64,000 bases of DNA from Spirochaetota bacterium (GTDB lineage Bacteria; Spirochaetota; Spirochaetia; Treponematales; UBA12059): positions 124,001-188,000 of the forward strand of contig JAPLSN010000042.1 in assembly GCA_026398615.1 (NCBI GenBank), given 5' to 3'. Shown here piece after piece: positions 17,945-27,041 of this stretch. The notes beneath the pieces were generated by a model. That model was given only the letters and a program-made list of their open reading frames with translations. It was not told the DNA's origin and made no database searches. Numbering within the stretch: the first letter of the stretch is position 1; every line of letters starts with the position of its first letter. A program made the translations under genes and the position numbers.

Positions 17945-18847
17945 GTGCACGCGGAACGGTTCAAGACCATCCTGTACGCGTTCGCGGACGCGCTCGAGTT
18001 ACTGACCATGACCCCCGTCGGGTTGGCGCTGCTCGCCGGGATCATAGGTTCGGCATTCGTGCTTTCCGTGTGGAACGGCGTCCGGGAACGTTCGCTCGCC
18101 TGCGAAGCCGCCGGGAAGAAGCTGGGCATCGGCGAGGGCACGTTCGTCATGTTCCGCGAGCTCGCGGCGATCCTGGGCAAGATATTCACGGCCGGCCCGG
18201 TCCTTCTCGCGGTCGCGCTCGGTGGCGTGGCAGTGCTCGGCGTCGCTGATTCGCTTCGCAAATTCGACGAGATCGAAGCCGACCGGAAACGCATCAAGGA
18301 ACTCTCGGCGGTGGTCCGCAACCTGGATCGCCGATATCGCATCGCCGAGTTGCGTGCGCTGGCACGGAAGGACGGCAGGACGAAACTCTCCCTGGCCTTC
18401 TACGGCGGCGGTTCGGAAGAGGTCGCCCGGACGCAGGAACTGGAGATCGCGGGGACGGATATCTTTCTCGACGCCATCGTATGCAACTTCGACTACAGCG
18501 AAATCGAAACTGGCAAGCGCATCAATCTCGCGCTCCCGTACAGGGTGTTCAGCGACGAAGTGGCCCAGGATAGCGGCATCGCGCTGGAACTTTTCGACGC
18601 GAAGGGCGTACCCTATGCCTACCGCAGGCCCTCGGGCGAAATCTACGGGATCGGCCCGGAGGATTACGACCGTCGGCTCGAGGAACTCTCGGTTATCATG
18701 GAAGACAACGATGCGAGCCGACAGAACGGCCTAGTGCGGAGCTTGTATGGCAGCGCTGTCCACCGTATCATGAAGCCCGGCGACACCTTCACCGTCTGGG
18801 TGGAGCAGACAGGAGGACTCGTGATCAAGGATCCTCGGGGATTCTGA
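17945..18847 (+). CDS. Membrane protein of unknown function, paralogue B
   Basis: 300 residues from a GTG just after the stop of paralogue A. Two hydrophobic segments (about 20-40, PVGLALLAGIIGSAFVLSV; about 80-100, AGPVLLAVALGGVAVLGV) come before a coiled stretch (IEADRKRIKELSAVVRNLD) and a soluble domain. That domain shares the order and wording of paralogue A's (INLALPYRVFSDEVAQDSG, then SAVHRIMKPGDTF). The extra N-terminal ~100 residues are absent from paralogue A. Function unknown; the conserved pairing suggests that the two products form a complex. Confidence 0.6.
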   Translation: MHAERFKTILYAFADALELLTMTPVGLALLAGIIGSAFVLSVWNGVRERSLACEAAGKKLGIGEGTFVMFRELAAILGKIFTAGPVLLAVALGGVAVLGVADSLRKFDEIEADRKRIKELSAVVRNLDRRYRIAELRALARKDGRTKLSLAFYGGGSEEVARTQELEIAGTDIFLDAIVCNFDYSEIETGKRINLALPYRVFSDEVAQDSGIALELFDAKGVPYAYRRPSGEIYGIGPEDYDRRLEELSVIMEDNDASRQNGLVRSLYGSAVHRIMKPGDTFTVWVEQTGGLVIKDPRGF

Positions 18848-18915
18848 GGGCATTGACGGGATTGAAACCGAACGCAGCCGCCTTCCCGCCCGGGATGCGC
18901 GGAAACGGGGTGAAC

Positions 18916-19221
18916 ATGGGGAAAGCTGCCGATTCGACCTGGTACCGGGATGATGCGGACACGATGCTCATCGAGGTGAAAGCCATACCGGGAGCACAGG
19001 TATCGAGCATAGACGGGATACGGAACGGCGTGCTGTTGGTACACGTCGCCGCGGCGCCTGAAAAAGGCAAGGCCAACGCCGAACTTGTAAAGTTTTTTTC
19101 AAAGTCGCTCGGTTGCGCCAAGTCGGAGATCGAGCTGGTCAGGGGAGAGACCTCGAGGAACAAGCTCGTCCGCCTCTCCTTCGAAGCATTCGGTGCCCTC
19201 AAGGCCATCATCAGGCCCTGA
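18916..19221 (+). CDS. DUF167 (YggU-type) protein
   Basis: 101 residues from the ATG at 18916; in-frame starts at 18853 (TTG) and 18895 are possible, but the family normally has ~95-100 residues. It has the family's core: LIEVKAIPGAQVSSIDGI, LLVHVAAAPEKGKANAELVKFFSKSL and IELVRGETSRNKLVRL. The function of this small widespread family is not established. It follows the paralogue pair by 68 bp and precedes the argS promoter. Confidence 0.8.
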   Translation: MGKAADSTWYRDDADTMLIEVKAIPGAQVSSIDGIRNGVLLVHVAAAPEKGKANAELVKFFSKSLGCAKSEIELVRGETSRNKLVRLSFEAFGALKAIIRP

Positions 19222-19228
19222 AACCGTA

Positions 19229-19258
19229 TTGCGCAAGCGCTCATCCGCGGTATATACT
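19229..19258 (+). promoter_or_regulatory. Probable argS promoter
   Basis: TTGCGC (19229-19234), 18-nt spacer, TATACT (19253-19258), about 77 nt before the argS start codon. Confidence 0.5.
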
Positions 19259-19335
19259 CGTGCATCCCCTGACAGGCTGCCGATGGACCCGCTTTCGACT
19301 TTGTCAGCGGCCGCCAATGCGCGCAAGGAGATTCC

Positions 19336-21105
19336 GTGAACGATATCAAGGCCGCGTGGAGAGCACTCGTCGCAGAAGCCCTCGCGTCGTGCATGAACGC
19401 GAAAGGGCTTGCCGGGGAACCGGTCTCCGCCGATGCCGTCATCGTCGAAATCCCGCCGAAACCGGAACTCGGAGACCTGGGCTTCCCCATGTTCCAGTAC
19501 GCGAAAATCTTCCGCTCCTCGCCACCTGCGATAGCCAAGGCCGTCGCCGCGGCGCTCGGGGGTATGGCTGGGGCGGCTGCGCTCGGGCGGGCGACGGCCG
19601 AAGGCCCGTATGTCAACGTGCTCCTCGATCGTGTCTCCGTCGCGGCCGCGACGCTCGAAGCGGTGCAGGCCACAGGAAGTGCATATGGAAAGACAGACAA
19701 CCTGGCCGGCCGGCGAATCATGGTCGAATTTTCCTGCCCGAACACCAACAAGCCCCTGCACCTCGGGCATTTGCGCAACAACGCCCTCGGCGAGAGCGTT
19801 TCCCGCATCCTCAAGGCCAATGGTGCGGAGGTGCGGAAAGTCAATCTCATCAACGACCGGGGCGTCCACATCTGCAAGAGCATGCTGGCGTACATGAAGC
19901 TCGGGAACGGTGCCACCCCGGAATCCGCCGGCATGAAGAGCGATCATTTCGTGGGTCATTACTACGTGCGCTATGGCGAGCTCGCCGACGGAGCGGCCGG
20001 CGGGGAGAGTGATGCCCAGGAGCTGCTCCGGAAATGGGAATCGGGCGATCCTGAAACCCTCGAACTCTGGAAGCGAATGAACGACTGGGCGGTCAGCGGC
20101 ATCGAGACTACATACCGGCGGACGGGAATTTCATTCGACGACGTTTATTACGAGAGCAAGACCTACCAGGCCGGCAAGGACGAAGTCCTGGCGGGGCTTG
20201 AACGGGGGCTTTTCTACCGCGACGGCGACGGCGCGGTCTGGGTCGATCTCGAGGATATCGGACTCGACAAGAAAGTATTGTTGCGCAAGGACGGTACGAG
20301 CATTTATATCACGCAGGATATCGGGACGGCGATAAAGCGCCACGCCGATTGGCCGTTCGACCGCCTCGTGTACGTCGTGGCCAGCGAGCAGCAGTACCAT
20401 TTCCGTGTCCTTTTCGCGGTCCTCGAACGGCTCGGGAATGCTTGGGCGAAGGACCTCCATCACCTGTCGTACGGACTCGTAAACCTCCCCGAAGGCCGGA
20501 TGAAGACGCGCGAGGGCACCGTCGTGGATGCCGACGCCCTCCTGGACGAACTCATCGCCATGGCGAGGGATGAAATCGCAGCGAAAGGACGGGAGGACAT
20601 CATCGAGGACCCCGACGCCGTCGCTGAAAAGGTGGCTCTCGGAGCCCTGCATTTCTATCTCCTCCACGCGACCCCGGCGAAGGACATGCTTTTCAACCCG
20701 AAGGAGTCGCTTTCGTTCAACGGGGCCACGGGGCCGTACATCCAGTACATGGGCGCCCGGATATCCTCCATGATCGCCAAGGACGCTTCGGGCGAAGGGA
20801 AAGCCCGAAGCGGCGCGGTGAAACCTGGCCTGCTCGCGGCCGACGCCGAGTGGGTCCTGGTGCGGAGGGTCGCGACCTTTCCCGACATCGTTGCCCAGGC
20901 AGGGGCCGAATGCAATCCCGCCGTCATCGCCGGGTTCCTCTACGACCTGGCAGGCGAATTCAGCACATACTACCACGGCAACCCGATACTCACGGCTCAG
21001 GATCCCGATACCTCGGCCACGCGGCTGGCCCTCGCCACCGCCGTTGGCCGGATACTCCGGAACGGATGTGAACTCGTCTGCATACCCTTCCTTGAAGCCA
21101 TGTGA
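19336..21105 (+). CDS. argS: Arginyl-tRNA synthetase
   Basis: 589 residues, GTG start with AAGGAGA 5-10 nt upstream. A class I synthetase that charges tRNA-Arg. The N-terminal tRNA-recognition domain includes IPPKPELGDLGFPMFQYAK. The HIGH-type motif is HLGHLRNNALGES (after SCPNTNKPL, about residue 130). The late GRMKTREGTVVDADALL takes the place of the KMSKS loop. The C-terminal anticodon-binding helices include GFLYDLAGEFSTYYH. Length is normal. Confidence 0.96.
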   Translation: MNDIKAAWRALVAEALASCMNAKGLAGEPVSADAVIVEIPPKPELGDLGFPMFQYAKIFRSSPPAIAKAVAAALGGMAGAAALGRATAEGPYVNVLLDRVSVAAATLEAVQATGSAYGKTDNLAGRRIMVEFSCPNTNKPLHLGHLRNNALGESVSRILKANGAEVRKVNLINDRGVHICKSMLAYMKLGNGATPESAGMKSDHFVGHYYVRYGELADGAAGGESDAQELLRKWESGDPETLELWKRMNDWAVSGIETTYRRTGISFDDVYYESKTYQAGKDEVLAGLERGLFYRDGDGAVWVDLEDIGLDKKVLLRKDGTSIYITQDIGTAIKRHADWPFDRLVYVVASEQQYHFRVLFAVLERLGNAWAKDLHHLSYGLVNLPEGRMKTREGTVVDADALLDELIAMARDEIAAKGREDIIEDPDAVAEKVALGALHFYLLHATPAKDMLFNPKESLSFNGATGPYIQYMGARISSMIAKDASGEGKARSGAVKPGLLAADAEWVLVRRVATFPDIVAQAGAECNPAVIAGFLYDLAGEFSTYYHGNPILTAQDPDTSATRLALATAVGRILRNGCELVCIPFLEAM

Positions 21106-21119
21106 TCCGTCGAGGCAGG

Positions 21120-21149
21120 TTGACAAGAAACCGCTTTATATAGTATAAA
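21120..21149 (+). promoter_or_regulatory. Promoter of the rplU operon
   Basis: A consensus TTGACA (21120-21125), 18-nt spacer, TATAAA (21144-21149). It gives a leader of about 110 nt before rplU. Confidence 0.65.
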
Positions 21150-21163
21150 ACCGCGCCCATGGG

Positions 21164-21252
21164 TCGTCTCATGGCGATCCCTCTGGGGATGGTCATGAGA
21201 CGATTCCCGGTCGAACAGTTCGTGGAAATCCGTTCGCGCAAAGTGCGCGAAC
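21164..21252 (+). ncRNA. Candidate r-protein leader RNA upstream of rplU
   Basis: Two strong hairpins lie in the leader. The first pairs TCGTCTCATG (21164-21173) with CATGAGACGA (21195-21204) over an inner ATCCC/GGGAT helix. The second pairs GTTCGCGC (21232-21239) with GCGCGAAC (21245-21252) and ends 4 nt before the GAGGT ribosome-binding site. This layout suits autoregulation by L21 or a co-operonic protein. Confidence 0.5.
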
Positions 21253-21266
21253 CATCGAGGTAACAC

Positions 21267-21578
21267 ATGTACGCAGTCGTCGAAGTGCAGGGCAAGCAAT
21301 ACCGCGCCGAAAAGGGCGCCACCATCCGAGTCGACCGCATCGAGGGAGACAAGGGCGCCAAGGTCGATTTCGACTCCGTGCTATTGCTTTCCGGGGATGC
21401 GGTCAAGGTCGGCAGCCCTTACGTGGAAGGCGCTTCGGTCAAGACCGTCATCGCCGACCAGACCAAGGGCGACAAGATCATTGTATTCAAGTACAAGGCC
21501 AAGAAAGACTACCGGCGCAAGCACGGGCACCGGGAGAAGTACACTCTCCTCATGGTCGAGGAGATCGTCGGCGCGTAG
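21267..21578 (+). CDS. rplU: 50S ribosomal protein L21
   Basis: 103 residues, full length. Starts MYAVVEVQGKQYRAEKGATI and contains the conserved YKAKKDYRRKHGHREKYT near the C-terminus, the bL21 signature that binds 23S rRNA. The ribosome-binding site is GAGGT. First gene of rplU-prp-rpmA; it ends in TAG, 7 nt before prp. Confidence 0.97.
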   Translation: MYAVVEVQGKQYRAEKGATIRVDRIEGDKGAKVDFDSVLLLSGDAVKVGSPYVEGASVKTVIADQTKGDKIIVFKYKAKKDYRRKHGHREKYTLLMVEEIVGA

Positions 21579-21585
21579 ACTCTCC

Positions 21586-21918
21586 ATGATTTCGATCCGT
21601 GTCGTCCTGGATCCCAGCGGGGTTGCCTCGGCGGTGGAAGCCCTCGGGCACGCGTCGGGCAAGGCACGGGGCGAAAATGTCGCGTGCGGCGCGGTCACCG
21701 TCCTCGTGAGGACGGCGTATGAAGCGTTCGCGGCGGAACCCGGGATCGAGCTTGCCGCGAGCGCGCCGGGGCCCGGCGAATTGCGATTCGCCGTAAAGCG
21801 ATACGGGGTTTCCGCGCGCGATGCCGCCAGGGCAATTTCGGGTTTCCTGACGATCGGGCTGTCGGGCGTCCAACGGGAATATCCCGGGGCCGTCCATTTG
21901 ACGATAGAAACGGCCTGA
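21586..21918 (+). CDS. prp: Ribosomal-processing cysteine protease Prp
   Basis: 110 residues. The family motif is visible: GHASGKARGENVACGAVTVL, with the catalytic pair His22 and Cys34. The position between rplU and rpmA is the classical one. In Firmicutes Prp removes an N-terminal extension from L27. Here the rpmA start shows no such extension (see rpmA), so its substrate in this organism is uncertain. No Shine-Dalgarno is obvious; it may be translated by coupling to rplU. Confidence 0.85.
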   Translation: MISIRVVLDPSGVASAVEALGHASGKARGENVACGAVTVLVRTAYEAFAAEPGIELAASAPGPGELRFAVKRYGVSARDAARAISGFLTIGLSGVQREYPGAVHLTIETA

Positions 21919-22044
21919 TCGCTTTGAAATGATTTCCGGCGTCTTCGGATGTCCGGCGCGCCGCGCGGTCCGCGCGGCCATAGATACATCGGCGAGCCGA
22001 CCCAGGCCGGCGCCCGGTATACGAACGACAGCATGGAGGGGAAA

Positions 22045-22287
22045 ATGCCACATAAAGGCGTGAACGGTCGGGATTCCAATCCTCAGCATCTCGGTGTGAA
22101 GCGATACGGCAGCGAATTCGTCACCGCCGGAGCCATCGTGGTACGGCAGCGCGGCACGAAGATCCATCCCGGCCTCAACATGGGGATCGGGAAGGACGAT
22201 ACGCTCTACGCGCTCATCGACGGCAAGGTATTCTTCAAGGAATACCGCGGCCGCAAGTACGCGGGCATCGAACCTGTCCTGGACTGA
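22045..22287 (+). CDS. rpmA: 50S ribosomal protein L27 with shortened N-terminal tail
   Basis: 80 residues from an ATG with GGAGGGG 4 nt upstream. The core is typical ([42 protein letters not shown]). The tail that reaches the peptidyl-transferase centre normally reads AHKKGGGSSRNGRDS; here it is [11 protein letters not shown], about five residues shorter and without the glycine run. The C-terminus is extended by [15 protein letters not shown]. No MLxLNLQFF-type Prp cleavage extension is encoded upstream in frame. A terminator-like hairpin follows. Confidence 0.93.
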   Translation: MPHKGVNGRDSNPQHLGVKRYGSEFVTAGAIVVRQRGTKIHPGLNMGIGKDDTLYALIDGKVFFKEYRGRKYAGIEPVLD

Positions 22288-23579
<1,292 letters not shown>

Positions 23580-23580
<1 letters not shown>

Positions 23581-24155
23581 TGAGACTCCTCGTGATGGGG
23601 GGATCGTTCAATCCGGTGCACTTGGGGCATCTCATTCTCGCCGAGGAGGCGATGTTCCTGGCTGGCTACACACACGTGCTCCTGGTTCCCTCCTTCAATC
23701 CGCCGCACAAGGCCATCCTCGACGATCCCGGGGCGGGTGCGCGCCTCGAGATGCTCGCTGCGGCGTGCGCAGGCGATCCGTCCCTGCTCGTGGACGGCTG
23801 CGAAGTGACGAGGGGCGGCATCTCCTATACCATCGATACGTTACGCGACATCAAGACCCGCTACGATCTGGAAGGCAAGCCGGGTTTGCTCATCGGGGAC
23901 GATCTCATTCCGGGCTTCACCGCATGGCGGGAACCCGGGGCGATCGTCCGGGAGGCGGAAATCATATGCGCCCGCCGTACCTCGCCGAAGCAGCTGCCGT
24001 TCCCCTTTCCCCACCGCTACCTGGAAAATTTGCTCCTGCCGGTCTCGAGTTCGTTGGTGCGTGCCCGCATCGCCTCGGGGCGCGGGTTCAGGCGGCTCGT
24101 CCCGGAACCGGTATGGAAGATCATCGAGTGCAGAGGGTACTATCGTGCTCGATGA
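23580..24155 (+). CDS. nadD: Nicotinate-nucleotide adenylyltransferase NadD
   Basis: 191 residues; the ATG overlaps the obg stop by one base. The nucleotidyltransferase motif is GGSFNPVHLGHL (about 7-18); FNPPHK and the C-terminal VSSSLVRARI (the ISSTxIR equivalent) are also present. It makes deamido-NAD from nicotinate mononucleotide and ATP. It overlaps yqeK by 11 bp in the obg-nadD-yqeK-LCP-rsfS operon. Confidence 0.94.
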
Positions 24156-24783
24156 TGCCCCGAGCCGCGAATCGACACCGGCAGCCCTCACGGAAGCCTT
24201 CCTCGAGGATCCTGCCATCCTCCGTCTGTCGGAAGCGGTAGCTTCGTCGCTCTCGCCGGGGCGCCTTCGCCATTCGGAAGGCACCGCGCGGACGGCTGCC
24301 GGCTTTGCGTACCGGCTCGGGCTGGATCCATGGAAGGCGTTCTATGCCGGGTTGGCGCACGACATGTGCAAGGAGTTCGACCCCGGTGCGCAAGCGGGCC
24401 TGGCACGCGAGTATCACGGCGAACTGCCCGATGCGGTGTTCGCAAACGGGAAACTTCCGCATGGACCGGCGGCTGCCGTACGTCTCGCGCGGGATTTCGG
24501 GATGTACGATCCTGAAATCCTCGAAGCTGTCGCCTATCACACGATCGGACGGAGAAACATGGGGGATCTTGCCTTGGCGGTGTACTGCGCCGACAAGGTC
24601 GAACCGGGGCGGCGCGACGTCCCGGGCTCCGTTCTGTCCGCCTGCGCCACCGCGGGAATCGTCGAGATGGGTTTCATCGTCGTGGGGGACCTTATACGCT
24701 GGTATCTCGAACGGGGAGTTCGCGTTGCGCCTGAAACGGTTTTCCTGTACAATGATCTCCTATCGAGGCTCGGAGTCCAATGA
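24145..24783 (+). CDS. yqeK: HD-domain hydrolase YqeK (bis(5'-nucleosyl)-tetraphosphatase type)
   Basis: 212 residues from a GTG preceded by GAGGG. HD metal ligands are visible: RLRHSEGTARTA, FYAGLAHDMCKE and VAYHTIGR. YqeK proteins hydrolyse Ap4A symmetrically, and the neighbour nadD is the usual context. The first 25 residues (LDDAPSRESTPAALTEA) are a non-conserved lead. The stop overlaps the next ATG (ATGA). Confidence 0.88.
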   Translation: MLDDAPSRESTPAALTEAFLEDPAILRLSEAVASSLSPGRLRHSEGTARTAAGFAYRLGLDPWKAFYAGLAHDMCKEFDPGAQAGLAREYHGELPDAVFANGKLPHGPAAAVRLARDFGMYDPEILEAVAYHTIGRRNMGDLALAVYCADKVEPGRRDVPGSVLSACATAGIVEMGFIVVGDLIRWYLERGVRVAPETVFLYNDLLSRLGVQ

Positions 24784-25961
24784 AGCGGCACTTGCTTGAC
24801 AAGAGTTCCCTGTTCCTGATCGCGATCGTCGCGGTCGTGGTGGCCGTATCGCTCGCATTTTTCCTGATCCTCAGGACGAACAGGATCGACGAGGCCATCA
24901 AGGGAGACCGCATCATCAATATCCTGATCGTCCTCGAACGTGACGGGAAACCCGTCGCCACCGAGCTGTTCCTCTATTATGCGTCCACCGGAAGGGGTGC
25001 CTTCCTCGACATCCCGGGCGAAACGGGCCTGATCATCAAATCGATGAACCGGGTGGACCGGATAGATGCGGTCTATAAGCCGGACGATCCGACACCTTAC
25101 GTTTCCGAAGTGGCCGGGCTCGTCGACGCCGAGCTGCCGTATTACATCGTGTGCAACGGGGAACAGTTCAGGCGGCTTGTCGATCTCCTCGATGGGCTGT
25201 CCGTGTTCATCCCCAATCCGGTCGACGCACAGAGTGGCGACAGCCGCGTGCTCCTGCCCTCGGGCGCGGTAACCCTCGACGGAGACAAGATGGCGGCGTA
25301 CGGCCTTTTCCCGCTGCCCGACGAACCCGAGAACGACCGGATCGAGCGCAGGCAGAAGATGATACAGGCGCTGTTCAGGAAGATAGGGGATCGTGAAGAG
25401 TACGTTTCGCGGAAGGACATGTTTCCGCACTTGTACCGGAACATCCGGACGAATATCGACCGGGAGTCCCTGCGGCGGCTGTTCATGGAATTCGCCCGTT
25501 TGGACGTGGACCGGATCGTCATGCAGAAGACGACCGGGGTTACCACCAAGGTGGACGGGAAGGAGCTCCTCGACCCCCTCTGGGACGGGGAACTTGTCAA
25601 GGATATCGTCAAGCAGACCCTGAATGCATTGGCCAGCTCCGACACGTTTTCGGTCGAGGACAAGATTTTCAGGATCGAGATACTGAACGGAACGGACGCC
25701 CGCGGCTTGGCGAAGAAGACAGCGGACATATTCCAGAGCTTCGGATACGAAGTCGTCTCGGTGGAAAACGCCGAGCGCCAGGATTACGAAAACACGACGA
25801 TTTTCGACAGGTTCGGCAACGATGGAGCGGCGGGGACCATCGCCGGTGTCATTCGTTGCACCGAAACGAAAACCGGCAGCTATGAAGGCCGACAGGATTC
25901 GATAGCGGATTTCCAGATATTGCTCGGGAAGGATTTCAATGGAAGATATTGCGATTACTGA
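24780..25961 (+). CDS. LytR-CpsA-Psr (LCP) family protein with LytR_C domain
   Basis: 393 residues. One N-terminal membrane anchor (LFLIAIVAVVVAVSLAFFLIL) leads to an external LCP domain: INILIVLERDGKPVATELFLYYA, a divergent lipid-phosphate pocket around IKSMNRVDRIDAVY, and DGDKMAAYGLF. A LytR_C domain near the end has RIEILNGTDARGLAKKTADIFQSFGYEV. In Gram-positives LCP enzymes transfer teichoic acid or glycans to peptidoglycan. Here the acceptor glycan is unknown. The canonical LCP arginines are not all recognisable, so activity is uncertain. It overlaps rsfS by 23 bp. Confidence 0.75.
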   Translation: MKRHLLDKSSLFLIAIVAVVVAVSLAFFLILRTNRIDEAIKGDRIINILIVLERDGKPVATELFLYYASTGRGAFLDIPGETGLIIKSMNRVDRIDAVYKPDDPTPYVSEVAGLVDAELPYYIVCNGEQFRRLVDLLDGLSVFIPNPVDAQSGDSRVLLPSGAVTLDGDKMAAYGLFPLPDEPENDRIERRQKMIQALFRKIGDREEYVSRKDMFPHLYRNIRTNIDRESLRRLFMEFARLDVDRIVMQKTTGVTTKVDGKELLDPLWDGELVKDIVKQTLNALASSDTFSVEDKIFRIEILNGTDARGLAKKTADIFQSFGYEVVSVENAERQDYENTTIFDRFGNDGAAGTIAGVIRCTETKTGSYEGRQDSIADFQILLGKDFNGRYCDY

Positions 25962-26319
25962 ACGCAGGCGGCTCGCCGCTTCGGTCGCCAGGATACTGGC
26001 GACCCATAATGGGCAGGAGACCGTCCTCCTGGACCTGTCAGGCATGACGTCATGGACCGATTTTTTCGTCGTCACAACCGCGACGAGTTCGACTCATCTC
26101 AGGGGCTTGCTTCGCAACGTGCTTGACGAAACGAAGCCGCTCGGGCTCGATCCCTTCCGGAAACCCCAGCTCTCGGATGATGACGAATGGTGCCTCGTGG
26201 ATTTCGGCTGGATCGTGGTTCACATCATGAGCGAAGGAGCCCGCGCATTCTACGAACTCGAGAGACTCTGGTTCCAGGCGGAACGGCTCGATATCCCTGC
26301 GCCAGCTTCGGGGGAATGA
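25939..26319 (+). CDS. rsfS: Ribosomal silencing factor RsfS
   Basis: 126 residues, normal size. Conserved pieces: VLLDLSGMTSWTDFFVVTTATSSTHLRGL, then DEWCLVDFGWIVVHIMSEGARAFYELERLW. RsfS binds L14 and keeps 50S subunits from joining 30S during starvation. Last gene of the obg operon; a hairpin follows 36 bp later. Confidence 0.93.
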   Translation: MEDIAITERRRLAASVARILATHNGQETVLLDLSGMTSWTDFFVVTTATSSTHLRGLLRNVLDETKPLGLDPFRKPQLSDDDEWCLVDFGWIVVHIMSEGARAFYELERLWFQAERLDIPAPASGE

Positions 26320-26355
26320 ACGAATCCCGTTTCACGGCGATGCCTGAAACGGAAC

Positions 26356-26384
26356 GGCCGCCATTCCCCGTGGGGAAGGCGGCC
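26356..26384. terminator. Hairpin between convergent rsfS and acidic-protein genes
   Basis: GGCCGCC (26356-26362) pairs with GGCGGCC (26378-26384), with an inner CCCC/GGGG helix (26366-26375). There is no T-run. Its place between converging genes suggests a terminator. Confidence 0.45.
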
Positions 26385-26430
26385 GCCTGCTATTGCACAC
26401 GGTCCGGACCGCGTGGCAAGAACCGGACGA

Positions 26431-26754
26431 TCACTCGTCGAAGTCGTCGTAGTCCAGGTCGTCACTGTACTCGAACTCTTCTTCGTCCGTGCTGTCCTCT
26501 TCCCCATCTTCAAAATCATCTTCAAAATCGTCTTCCTCGTCTTCGAAACCTTCATCCAGGTCGTCGACGTCTTCTTCTTCGTCTTCGTAGTCCTCGAAAT
26601 CCTCTTCGTCCTCGAAATCGTCTTCGAAGTCCTCGTTGATACCGTCACCGAAAAACAGGAAGGGGATCGATCCGGTGGAAGTCGGCGTGGCAACGGGCTG
26701 GAGCGCGAGCTCCATGGAACTGTCTTTCGGCGATTCGCCGAATACCGAAGTCAT
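26431..26754 (-). CDS. Small hyperacidic protein, function unknown
   Basis: 107 residues. The ATG is chosen because AGGGAGG lies 8 nt upstream; two earlier in-frame starts lack such a site. The first ~45 residues are ordinary (MTSVFGESPKDSSMELALQ, GSIPFLFFGDG). The remaining ~60 are almost only Asp, Glu, Phe and Tyr in short repeats such as DDFEDEEDFEDYEDEEEDVD. The coding strand is a GAA/GAT-rich quasi-repeat. It has a consensus promoter of its own. Possible roles include DNA mimicry, cation binding or interaction with a basic partner. No family is recognised. Confidence 0.6.
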   Translation of the reverse strand: MTSVFGESPKDSSMELALQPVATPTSTGSIPFLFFGDGINEDFEDDFEDEEDFEDYEDEEEDVDDLDEGFEDEEDDFEDDFEDGEEDSTDEEEFEYSDDLDYDDFDE

Positions 26755-26843
26755 ATCGATATCCTCCCTTGAGATCGCTCGTACCATGATGAAGCCATCT
26801 TGAGTCAGAAGAGTCAAGCCACCCGGCCTCGCATTACAACGAA

Positions 26844-26873
26844 AATCTAGAAGAGACTCGCGCGTTCTGTCAA
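26844..26873 (-). promoter_or_regulatory. Promoter of the hyperacidic-protein gene
   Basis: On the minus strand: TTGACA (26873-26868), 18-nt spacer, TAGATT (26849-26844), about 90 nt before the chosen ATG. Confidence 0.55.
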
Positions 26874-26980
26874 CTATGTTCCGTCATGAAACGTCAAATA
26901 GCTACATCCGGACTTTAGCCGGGAAACGGCCGCAATCGTTGACATCCGGTTGAATATGGATGAAGAGGGAAAAAATTCGA

Positions 26981-27000
26981 GGTAAATTCGCGGTAAATTC
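26981..27000 (+). repeat. Direct repeat GGTAAATTC, period 11 bp
   Basis: GGTAAATTC occurs at 26981-26989 and again at 26992-27000, one helical turn apart, just upstream of the promoter at 27008-27036. It could be a tandem binding site for a regulator. Confidence 0.4.
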
Positions 27001-27007
27001 CCCAAGG

Positions 27008-27036
27008 TTGCTTTTCCCGGGAACCAGGACTAGAGT
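27008..27036 (+). promoter_or_regulatory. Promoter of the NadC-like fragment gene and ispE, near-leaderless
   Basis: TTGCTT (27008-27013), 17-nt spacer, TAGAGT (27031-27036). The next ATG (27042) follows after only 5 nt. Confidence 0.5.
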
Positions 27037-27041
27037 GGCGT

